Shown in pieces: positions 32,511 to 43,046 of a stretch of DNA of 64,000 nt. The stretch's first letter is position 1; every line of letters begins with the position of its first letter. The notes beneath the pieces are model-generated. The model saw only the letters and a list, made by a program, of their open reading frames with translations. It did not search any database and was not told where the DNA came from. Source of the DNA: Capsicum annuum (taxonomy: Eukaryota; Streptophyta; Magnoliopsida; Solanales; Solanaceae); the NCBI RefSeq assembly GCF_002878395.1, contig NC_061119.1:46070131-46134130 (forward strand), written 5' to 3'. A program made the position numbers and the translations under genes.

Positions 32511-32984
32511 TTGCCTGATGAATGGGGTATGAAGAATTAGAGAATATGATGCCAAACCAAAACATCATTATCATCATCTCCTGAGATATTTGTATAAACT
32601 ACACACCAAGAAAGATATTCACCAAGCAATTGCAGAGTAGACAATATTTGAATTGAGAGACTATGGCAAAACTCAGAAATTTAAATGCTTGTAAATGCAA
32701 GAATATGTTTTATATTCAACATGAACCACTGCTCCTTTAAGAGAGAGCTTGACAAAGTCAGCTATGGTAATCATGGTCTGGTAGAAGAATTTGTTCTGTT
32801 TAGGCATAATGTGTTGGTGGGAGATAACATGTATACATAGTAGTTAAGATGCCTACAAACTGACTTAGACACCACCATTATAGAAAAAAGCAGTAGATTT
32901 CAAAAGTACAACTCTTTCACTCTGCTACAAAGAAAGAAACATTAAATTGACTGCTTTAGTAATGTACATTTAGAATTACCTGTC
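32511..32984. other. Helitron interior, nothing recognised
   Basis: Non-coding DNA between the synthetase fragment and the next exon-like block. Confidence 0.4.
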
Positions 32985-33090
32985 CATCTTCAGTCACTAA
33001 AGCTATATGTCTATTCTTTGGATTTTTTGGATCTTTCCAACATAATATATCAATAGATTGATCAGTACCCAAACTATGATAATATACTTA
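32985..33090 (-). pseudogene. Unrecognised captured exon
   Basis: The minus strand reads SLGTDQSIDILCWKDPKNPK then NRHIALVTEDGQ, ending exactly at a GTAATT donor. It is open throughout and of normal complexity. I do not recognise the protein. Confidence 0.4.
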
Positions 33091-33139
33091 CTGGTGTAAA
33101 TTTGCATTTGTCTCTGTGGCAGCCTATAAGTTTTTGTCG

Positions 33140-34200
33140 TTCCTCCAAAGAAATAATCTTCATCATACTTTAGAATTAATCACATAGATAATGAAAATCT
33201 TCTTACACTATCAGATCATCTAAAAGATACATAATTAATGATAACTATCCATAATAAGAGCCAGTCGACTAAATTTTACTGATCAAGTAAATGTTATTTA
33301 TCTACAGATAGAAGTTAAACTTTGAAACTCAACTTATCATCTCTATTCTTACTTGGAAGTTGAAAATATCTCAAATTATGCTATTGTCATTTTCCACAAG
33401 TAAATGTTGTTGATTGCAACCTCAATAAACACCAACCTCTAAGATGCTATACCCATTGCCATATTTTCTACTTTGGACTAAGCAACTATTAAGCTTTTTT
33501 TTCATAGATATTTGTCATTGTGATATGGATACACCAGTAATATTAGCAACGGTGTAAATAATACATTCCATTCTCACTCTAAATAACTATCGTTATAACT
33601 ATGTAGACATTACCATATGTAAAAACAATGACATGCTTTTTTTTTCATGTACTTATATTTTTTTCATAAATTTAATTATTGTATTAAACTTATTAGTATT
33701 ATTATCCTTTAAGTGAACTCTTATGAAACTGATGTACCGATAGTGCAAAATCAAACTTTATTCATTAAAAGTTTAAAAATGGCAATTACATAGTAATAAC
33801 CTGTTTTGAAAGTGTCAATAATAGTTGATATTTCAGATTACTTATGGTTCCTCTGTCAAAATTATCACCAGATTTTATCTTTCTTTTAAAATCTTTCAAA
33901 TTTGCATATTGAATCAAAATTTTGAAGTCCTTATATATGAAAAATAAAAAGAAATTTGTTTCATCACTAAGCAAATGCAACATATAGAATAAAAAATGAT
34001 GTAGACAAGGCAATTTTAACAAAGGTATCATCTTTGATTACCACTCACATCTCTAATTTATATGCAACATCAGAAATTATTTTAATATTGCTCGAAATAA
34101 TTATTTTTTTCTTAAGGGATGAACTAAAATAACACACAAATGTCTTCTACAAGAAAAGGTGAATCCTCAAAGTACTGAAATTATTCTGTTGAGAGTGAAG
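33140..34200. other. Non-coding region upstream of RepHel
   Basis: AT-rich; probably the promoter or first-intron region of RepHel. A minus-strand 81-codon ORF at 33786-34031 has no known motif. No initiator ATG for RepHel could be fixed. Confidence 0.35.
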
Positions 34201-34982
34201 AAATACCAGCACCATTGAATGATATAACAAATGGTGAGCGACAAAATCCCTGATTTAACATAATTTAAAACTTACTTTGTAATACTCTTCTTATATAGGT
34301 ATGCAGGTTGACAACATATTGCCTAATCTAAATGTATTACCTAAAGGTAATAAACTTTATTAGTGCTTTAAATTTTTCATCTGAACTAGATCCTAAGTTA
34401 AAACTTTGTTACTTCAATATGATTTTGCAAATAATACAGTAATATACTTTATTTAATTTGTAGATGTCCAAACACATAATTCTCTGCCAGATTTAAATAA
34501 AACTCCAATAATGGAAGGTAAGTATTTTAAGTTCTCATAAGTTATCAGTTAAAAATAATATACATTACAATACAGACAACTAATTAGTGTATCGTTTTTA
34601 CTAGAAATAGAGACAATAATAAACAACACTGTCGTACAAGGTATGTGCCTAAAAAATATTTATTTATCTTTAAAAATTACATTATATTAGAAGTGAGTTT
34701 TTGAATCAACAATCTTTAATTTACAAAAAGATTATTACATTTACATCTATATACAATCATAAATTTATATACATAACAGAACAACTTCAACATAACATAG
34801 AAGATGAAGGAGAAGAGGAGTATCCAGGTATGACAATCATACTTTGCTTACTTCTCTTACTAATTAGATATAAAACTATCTTGATAAATATAGATAAATA
34901 TCAAAAATTCAAACGTATTAATTGATTTTGCCATCACTTTCTATAGATGTTGATGTTGAATGTGGCGACATTTGCATTGAAG
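34201..34982 (+). other. Chain of six putative phase-1 microexons at the 5' side of RepHel
   Basis: Six short open blocks are each preceded by AG and followed by GT: 34201-34233 (33 nt), 34299-34346 (48), 34464-34517 (54), 34605-34640 (36), 34780-34827 (48) and 34947-34982 (36). All lengths are multiples of three and all begin and end in phase 1, so any subset could be skipped without losing frame into the next exon at 35076. The first three share a Leu-Pro-x-Leu-Asn pattern (APLNDITN, NILPNLNVLPK, NSLPDLNKTPIM); the fourth and fifth are acidic or Glu/Gln-rich. Introns would be 65-139 nt. Splicing is predicted from sequence only. Confidence 0.5.
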
Positions 34983-35075
34983 GTTCTTCTGAAAAACTCT
35001 TGATTTAAGATAAAATAGTTTGATCAATTAAACCTATAATGTTATATCTTTAACTATATACACTTGAAATTATAG

Positions 35076-37970
35076 AATATTGGGATATAGGAGATGCTAC
35101 ATATGAATGTGGAAACTGTGGGGCTATTTTTTGGTATGAAGAAAGAACACACAGGCATTACAAATTGAAAAAATTAATTTTCACGTTGTGCTGTCAACAA
35201 GAAAAAATAAAGCTTTCATACCTTAAGAAGCCTCCTCAAATTTTGAAACAACTATTGTTTGGATCAGATTAGAGAATCATCGGTTTTAATATCACCATAT
35301 TTATGTCTACCTATATTAACCTTCTTCATTATGCAATTTTTTTACTATAGGTCCTAAATGTAGTCATTTTCGAGAAAAAAATAAGGAGTTATAATTCTAT
35401 GTTCTCATTTACATCAATGACAGTAAAGGTGGATGCCTCAATCAATCAGACATGAGGGCCAAGAACATTCAAATTATTTGGACAAAATTATCATCAAATT
35501 GGTAGCTTACGACCTCCTGAAGGATCTACTCCAAAATTTTCACAGTTGTATATTTATGATACAGAAAATGAAGTTTCAAATAGAATTAATTCAGTCGGGT
35601 AAGTATTGTAACATAATTATATAATTCTATGAAATTAAAAATTACTCTAAAGATCTTACTAATATAATATATCTTTTTTTAGAAGATAAAGTTTTAATCT
35701 TATTTGTCTTTTGTAGTCGTGGACAAGATGTTAATAAGCTCATGTTGAAATTGTTTCTGATCTAAAATAAATGCTTGACGACAATAATGTGTTGGCCAAG
35801 ACTTTTAGAATGGTGAGAGATAGATTTCAAGAAAATGACTGCTCCAATGTGAAGTTGAAACTAATAGGAAAAAGAGTTAATGATGGTAGAAGATACAACC
35901 TACCAACAATACCAAAAGTAGCTTGGGTTGGAGATTTTGATGTTTCAAAATCTAATTGTGATATCATTATAGAAACACAATCTGGATAGCTGCAAAGGAT
36001 CAATGAACTGAATGTTACATACTTAGGACTACAATATCCTTTAATTTTTCTTTATGGTGAAGATGGGTATAGAGAGGACATTTCTTTAAGTTCGGGTAAT
36101 AAGGGAAGACAACGTGTTAGTATGCGTGAGTTTTTTTCTTACAGAATTCAAGAAAGAAAAGGTGAAGTTCCAACCATTGTGGCTTTAAGAAGATTATTTC
36201 AGCAATTTTTAGTTGATACCTATACAACGATGGAATCTTCTTGGCTGAAGTTTATTCGGACACATCAAAAATAATTTAGAGTTGAGTTTTATAAGGTCCT
36301 ATCACATGTAATTTTATATGGAGACACTGATCCTTCATCCAAAGGTAAAAGAGTATTTTTACGATCAAGTTTCACAGGAAGTGCACGATATATGCTTCAG
36401 AATTATCAAGATACTATGACAATATGGAAATGGGTTGGATATCCTGACCTTTTTATCATATTTACTTGCAATCCTAAGAGGTCAGAGATTACTAGATTTA
36501 TAGGAAGAAGGGGGTTGAATCCTGAAGATCGTCCAGCTATTCTAAGTAGGATATTTATAATTAAATTGGACCACTTGATAAAGAATTTGAAGGCCAATCA
36601 AGCACTTGAAAAAGTAAAAATAGGTTTGTCATATTTACTATTTTATTTGAATATACATGAGGACACTCATAAATTATTTTATATATATTATTATAATAAT
36701 TTATTTCTAATAAACTTACTTGATTTATAATGCAGTGATATATACCATTGAGTTTTAAAAAAGAGGATTGCCTCATGCCCATATATTGCTTTTTCTTCAT
36801 GAAAGCAATAAATTTCCCTGTGCATTAGATATTGATAGAATAAATTTAGAAGAATTACCAGATAAATTCAATGATCCTCATTATTATAATGCTGTGAAAA
36901 ATATGATGATGTTTGGCCCATGTGGTTCTACTAGCAAATTTTTACCGTGCATGCAAAATGATAAATGTACAAAGCAATTCCCTAAAAAGTTTGTTCACAC
37001 AACAATAGTTGATGAAGAAGGGTATCCTATTTACAGAAGAAGAGATAATTGTAGAATCATTGAGAAAAATGATATTCATTTGGATAGTAGATATGTGGTT
37101 CCACACAATCGTAAGTTGTTGTTAACATATGGTGCTCACATTAACGTGGAATGGGGAAACCAATCAAGATCTATTAAATATTTATTCAAGTATATCAATA
37201 AAAGATATGACCGTGTGACTGCCGCTTTTTCACAAAATATACATGCTAATGGTTCATCACCTGTTAATGAAATCAACATGTATTAGGATTGTCGCTACAT
37301 ATCACCATATGAAGCTGCTTGGAGAATATTTAAATTTTTAATTCGCCATAGAAATCCACCATCCAAAAGACGATTATTCCATCTTGAAGATGAACAATAT
37401 ACCTTTTTTTCTGATAAAGATCCAATTGAAAATGTTACCAATAGACCAACTGTTAGGGAATTTCAATTTTTAAGTTGGTTTGAGGCTAACAAAACGTTTC
37501 CAGAAGCAAGAGATTTGACTTACGTAAAATTTCCTCTTAAATTTTGGTGGGACAGAAGTTCAAGAAAATGGGAATGGAGAAAAAATTCTGTATTTTCTAT
37601 TGGGATGATCTTCTTTGTTACTCTAGGGAGTGAGGAGATATATTATCTCAGGTTGTTATTGAATGTAATTAAAGGGCCAACTTCCTATGAAAAACTTAGA
37701 AGAATCAACAACAATGACCATGCTACTTTTAGAGATGCATGTTATGCACCTAGTTTGTTGGATGATGATAAAGAATACATCGATGCTATAAAGGAGGCAA
37801 GTACTTGGGGAATGCCATCTTATCTTCGACAATTGTTTGTCATGTTAGCTAATTCAATGTCACGACCTGAAGTTGTTTGGCAAACATCATGGCGGCTACT
37901 TTCAAAAGATATTCTTTGTGAAGAAAGAAGATTATTGGACAACCTGGGTACAAATAATATCATTATATAA
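35076..37970 (+). pseudogene. Helitron RepHel, zinc-finger and Rep (HUH) part, decayed
   Basis: RepHel nicks and joins Helitron ends during rolling-circle transposition. The exon from 35076 encodes EYWDIGDATYECGNCGAIFW and a CC pair, the N-terminal zinc-binding motif. Next come SLRPPEGSTPKFSQLYIYDT (about 35510), a 72-codon piece at 35771-35989, and the Helitron_like_N domain at 36392-36622 (YPDLFIIFTCNP). An intron (36623-36735) precedes the HUH motif GLPHAHILL (36771-36785). The catalytic-tyrosine block KYLFKYINKRYDR is near 37176-37214. DCRYISPYEAAWRIF follows a TAG at 37284. Lesions include TAG at 35270-35272, a frameshift near 35385, a TGA near 35449, the break at 35763 and stops near 36270 and 37284, so the copy cannot make a full protein. 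Confidence 0.9.
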
Positions 37971-38309
37971 TAACAAAAGTATTTAAAATCTATTTCTATT
38001 TATAATTTAGTTAATTTTTTAATTTGCTATTCAGAATAAACAAGATATCAATATTGATATCTGAAACAACTTTATTACTCCTTCATTTCATTGGGTTATC
38101 TCACTTTAAAAAAATAAATTATTTTCATAATATTAGAATCATATATTTAACATATACCTTCAAATGCATATTTTACTTCTAATTTAGTGTAATTCATGTA
38201 GTTCATTGATCTATTATATGTAATCGTATTGTACAAAAAGCCTTCTTAACATGTATAATTTTTATAATAGTAGAATCGTATATTTAAAATATTTCAATAT
38301 TTTTGTCAT

Positions 38310-39974
38310 TCAGAAGCAGATCTAACAGATGATAAATTGAAAAATCGTTGCTTGCAAAAGTTTGACAAGATTTTAAGATGTTGTGGAAAAAGTTTTAACG
38401 AACTTTCAACAATGCCAAAACCATATGGTCATGAAGAAGTTGATGGTACCAATACACTCATTAATGAGAAATTGTGGTAGAATAGACGCAATTTGACACA
38501 AGAATATCAACAACTATTAATGCAATCGACAGCTGAGCAGAAGTATGCATATGATAAAATCATGACTGCAGTGAATGAAGACAAAGGGGGGTTATTCTTT
38601 TTATATGGTCATAGAGGAATAGGCAAAACTTTTCTCTGGAAAACATTATCTGCTGGCATACACTCTAAAGGTAATATAGTACTAAATATTGCATCAAGTG
38701 GTATTGCATCTCTATTGTTACCAGGAGGCTGGACTGCTCATTCGAGATTTGCAATTTCTCTTAATATAATTGAAGATTCAACATGCAAGACAAAGCAAGG
38801 AAGTCCATTAGCTAAGTTGATGGTTAAGGCGAAGTTTATCATTTGGGATGAAGCACCAATGATGCATAGATACTATTTTGAAGATCTTGATCAAACTTTA
38901 AGAAATATTCTAAGATTTAAAAATTCATCAAATTTAGATCGGCCATTTGGAGGAAAGACGATTGTTTTTGGATGGGATTTTAGATAAATCTTGCCGATAA
39001 TTACAAAAGGCACTAGGCAAGATATTGTTAATGTAACAATAAATTCTTTCTACTTATGGGCACACTGTCATATTCTAAAGCTAACAAAGAATATGAGACT
39101 GTAAGATAGTCGATCTGATGCAAATTTGAGTGAGTTAAAACAATTTTTTGATTGGCTTTTGGCAATAAGTGATGGAAGGATGGGATTTTCCATAGATGAC
39201 ATTGAGAAAGTAAAAATACCCGAAGATCTTCTCATAGATAATTGTGATGACCCAATATATGGAATTGTAGAAAGTATATATTTCAATTATTCAGAACATT
39301 CTACTAATATGAAATACCTTCAAGAAAGAGCAATTCTTGCTCTTACTCTTCAAATGGTGGAATCGGTGAATGATTACATGGTTTCTCTCAATTGTGGACA
39401 GGAAAAGTCATATTTTAGTTCTGATACAGTTTATATGTCTGATCATTCATTTACATCTTTGGGACATGTGCATACACCTGAATTCCTAAATAGTATTAAA
39501 TGCTCAGGTATTCCAAATCACTCTATCACTTTGAAGGTAGGTGTTCTCGTGATGTTGCAAAGAAATATACATCAATCAATAGAATTGTGTAACGGCATAC
39601 GATTAATCATCATAAGACTCGGAAATTGGGTAATTGAAGTGAAAGTGTTATTTGGAGAAAAATCTGACAACAAAATTTTTATTCTAAGAATGTCACTTAC
39701 TCCATCTGATTCACGGATTCTTTTTAAATTCCAATGAAGGTAATTTCCAGTGATCGTATATTTTGCCATGACCATTAATAAAAGTCAAGATCAATCATTG
39801 TGCAGTGTGAAATTATTTTTTAAAAAGCCTGTGTTTACTCATGGACAACTATATGTTGCCCTTTCTCGCATAACATCTAGAAAAGGGCTGAAGATCTTAT
39901 GTTATGATGAAGATGAGAGAATAACAAATGAAACTACAAATGTAGTGTATAAAGAAGTCTTCTCTAATTTATAG
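38310..39974 (+). pseudogene. Helitron RepHel, Pif1-like helicase part, decayed
   Basis: This is the superfamily-1 DNA helicase half of RepHel. The linker (EADLTDDKLKNRCLQKFDKI) starts at about 38310 after a probable intron, with a TAG at 38478-38480. The helicase starts near 38493: Walker A GHRGIGKT at 38607-38630 (usually GxGGTGKT, so two positions are changed), IASSGIASLLLPGGWTAHSR, Walker B IIWDEAPMM. A break at 38985 is followed by 39126-39737 (GIPNHSITLKVGVLVMLQRN) and the C-terminal block FAMTINKSQDQS, HGQLYVALSRITSRKGLKIL, ending TAG 39972-39974 after VVYKEVFSNL. Several frame changes disable it. Orientation agrees with the 5'-TC to 3'-CTAG ends of H1. Confidence 0.92.
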
Positions 39975-40924
39975 GTAACTATATCCTTCTACATTTAATC
40001 TACTTAGATATATTTTGCTTTTTCTTTTAAAGTAATCTGTAATTAAACTATATTGTATGACTATTTGACTTCTGTTATTTGTTAAAACTTTGATGTCTTT
40101 TATAGGAAAATATAGGAACAACACTTATGAGGTCGTAAAAGCTCTTACAATCACCTCAACGCCTTCCTCCGGTGGACTCAGAAACAAAAACAAAGGTCAT
40201 CGAATAGATACATGAAATTACACATGAGAAAGTTTGTCGTACATACTAGAGAATTAGAAGTTCAGAGAGATGTACATATAAAGAAAGGAAGAGAAACCAG
40301 AATAGCTTACCTTAGTTATGGAGAGTCAATATAAGACAATGCGCTTGAGAAGATGTGCAGTAAATCATTTGGAAAGTGAAGCTTCTAAACTGAGAAAACA
40401 ATAAAGAACTTTGCATCCATGGAAACAAGACACTCCAAAATAGCTCACCAATGAATCTAACTGATGTTTGCCTAAAAAAGACAGAAATGATTTTACACTA
40501 CTTAGGTTATAATATAGATAATATTTGTCACAGTTGAGCCTATTTCTATATATTGAAATGCATGTCATTGTATTATTATACATAATGATTCATTTGAAAT
40601 AAATAGACATCTTACTTGCACAATAATAAAATGTATCGTTCAAGTAGAAAAAACAATGTACAGGAAAATATATTTTTGTTATGTCAATCAACAAATTCAG
40701 AAGATCTGTTTATCCAAAGACATTATTCTACCTCCTTTCACTTCAATTTCAAATAGACCTACCATCATTAAGTTCAAAATCATCACAAAGTATTTAGGAA
40801 TAACTTATGAAGTGAAGAATCAATGTAATTTACATAGGCCGTTAAGTTTTAAGCACTCCATTTGCTTTGACATCCTAATTTATTTTTAAAAGACTTGTAC
40901 ATATGGAAAAGGAAAATCTCTTTA
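39975..40924. other. Helitron region 3' of RepHel, with a segment repeated from 21.6 kb
   Basis: No gene is supported. 40441-40500 (AGCTCACCAATGAATCTAACTGATGTTTGCCTAAAAAAGACAGAAATGATTTTA, given in part) matches 21651-21712 with a few changes, linking the two sides of RepHel as parts of one element. Confidence 0.5.
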
Positions 40925-42330
40925 CCTCAAGTTGCATAATATCACTAAGCTAAGATCTGCAACTGATGGTTGACCACTTCCATGTAAAAATCATCCATTT
41001 TTCTGGAGCCAAACAGACTCGATATGTGCAAGAGAAGCTATAAGGAGTTTCTCAGCTTTCGCTGCTGCTTGTGGATTAAAAGGCAACCCAACTGCAGGAG
41101 AAAAAAAAAGAGAGAGAGAGATATATATAGCTGAAAACAAAAGGTGCTTAAGAGAACTGTTGGAAACCACTAAAAGAGAAACATGTCAAAAAGTATTAAT
41201 CAAGAATATTGGGGAAAAACTACATTATCATAGTGTTGTTAGTCATGTAATTATTGGAAAAATCATCACATCGTTAAGCAACTAGACTTACAAATAGAGT
41301 TTTGACAAATATCGTTCCAGTTAGAAGAAAAAGCTACTAAACACAGTAAGAAACTAGGAGATTTGCAAAGAGAATTATAATATTCCTATTGCTCTTCTTT
41401 CAAAGTGATCATAAAACAAATTTCCTCGCTTGAATATCAATTTTAGAATAAAAAAAGTAATACAGATGCTGACTTAACTTTAGAATTTTGTTGTCCAAGT
41501 TCTTCAAAAATCCAAGATTATCATTTAGATTAACCCAGTTAAGATCAAGACAGATTGGACACTAAAACAATCAGAGTCTCTGATAAAAACACCACCTAGA
41601 CCGCGAGGGAAGTTAGTTCGATGCCAGTCCATAACAGATTCAATTTTTTGATCTTTTGTATAAGTTAGCTCGATACCTTCAATAGAACAATGTAATAAAA
41701 ATGATTTAACAATAGAAGACAGAGAGAGAGACAACGTGACTGCGGGAGCAAGAAGAGAGAGAGACATACAGTTGAAAATAGAAGGTGCTTAAGGGAACTG
41801 TTGGAAACTGCTAAAAGAGAAATATGTCAAAAAGTATTAATCAAGAATGTTGGGGAAAAATACATTATCATAGTGTTGTTAGTCATGTCATTGTTGAAAA
41901 AATCATCACATCGCTAAGCGACTAGACTTACAAATAGAGTTTTGACAAATATCATTCCAGTTAGAAGAAAGCTACCAAACACAGTAAGAAACTAGGAGAT
42001 TTGTAAAGAGAATTATAACATTCCTGTTGTTCATCTTTCAAAGTGATCATGCAACAAATTTCCTTGCTTAAATATCAATTTTAGAATAAAAAAACTAAGA
42101 CAGATGTTGACTTAACCTTAGAATTTTGTTGTCCCAGTTCTCCGAAAATCCAAGATTACCATTTAAATTAACCCAATTAAGATCAAGATGAATTGGAACT
42201 AAAACAAACAGTCTTTGATATAAGCACCTGAACTGCGAGAGAAGTTAGTATGATTCTAGTCCAGCATAGATTCGATTTTTGCTCTTTTGTATAAGTCAGC
42301 TGGATACCTTCAATAGAACAGTGTAAGCAA
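40925..42330 (-). pseudogene. Captured theta-class glutathione S-transferase fragment
   Basis: The minus-strand exon at 41094-40925 follows a CTGCAG acceptor and reads LGLPFNPQAAAKAEKLLIAS, then HIESVWLQKNG, a TAG, and SGQPSVADLSLV. An upstream exon piece at about 41670-41600 reads QKIESVMDWHRTNFPRG, with a diverged second copy at about 42295-42225. These match my memory of plant GST-theta (helical C-terminal domain; the enzyme conjugates glutathione or reduces peroxides). The N-terminal thioredoxin-fold domain is missing. The order of pieces is right for a minus-strand gene, with the upstream exon duplicated by the 640-bp tandem repeat. Confidence 0.85.
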
Positions 42331-42370
42331 AAAGAGTTAACAAAAGAAGGCAACATCCGGAACTAGAATA
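41131..42370. repeat. Tandem duplication, two units of about 640 and 600 bp
   Basis: 41131 (CTGAAAACAAAAGGTGCTTA) and 41771 (GTTGAAAATAGAAGGTGCTT) start two long parallel copies, both containing AAAGTATTAATCAAGAAT.TTGGGGAAAAA and ending past the GST-theta exon copy. The left edge is next to (AG)n(AT)n tracts. Divergence looks like several percent by eye. Confidence 0.8.
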
Positions 42371-42761
42371 AGTAAGTATACAACCTAAGAGAGTCTACTA
42401 CATTATAGTTCAAGAGCTATACTGTTCATAGGAACCACAAATATTTTTTTCTTTTTTGGATGAGTAGGTGCAGTATATAGACTCCAAGGACCAACTTCTT
42501 TTCATTCACTGTTATTTCTTCTCAAATATTAATACGGTGTATATGTTATTTATTGCTAATACTTTATTTGTTGAGACGCAAAAAGGTGCAAAATGAAGAT
42601 GTTGTTTGACGTACTTCTTTAGCCCTATTAACTAACTATTTCGAGTATTGGTTTGATTAGGTACTGAAAGCAGAAATGAAGTAGAAAAAGAAAAAGAAGA
42701 TAGATAGAGTACAAATGGAAGAAATTGAGCAATCAAATAACAAGTATAAATGGGTAAAGGC
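42371..42761. other. Helitron interior, nothing recognised
   Basis: Non-coding DNA with no identifiable feature. Confidence 0.4.
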
Positions 42762-43046
42762 AGAGCCAACAATTCTAACAAGGGGATTCCAAAAAAGGTA
42801 AAAGAATCACACTTGAAATTTGAATCAGTATCCTACTAGTATATTCGACACACTTCATGCAACACACTATACACTCCCCTTATATCAAAGGGATTCGACA
42901 ATTTACAAACAAACAAAAATATTTGTTCCGATGAAAGGGATTCAATTGAATCCCTTTCAATACAGAACATGCTACTGCATATAGGTTTAATGTCAACTGC
43001 GTTAGAATGTGAACTTTATAAAATATAATTTCTAGGATGACGACAT
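42762..43046. mobile_element. Left part of a small DNA element split by the gag-only retrotransposon
   Basis: AAAGGCAGAGCCAAC at 42757-42771, together with GGGATTCAATTGAATCCC-like text (42948-42958), resembles a common plant MITE whose right end, GCTCCGCCCCTGG, appears at 58660-58673 beyond the retrotransposon. The two halves together would be about 400 bp. Target duplication not resolved. Confidence 0.4.

Noticed and set aside
34701..34925. 74-codon plus-strand ORF
   Set aside because: It runs across two putative introns and is better explained by the microexon at 34780-34827.
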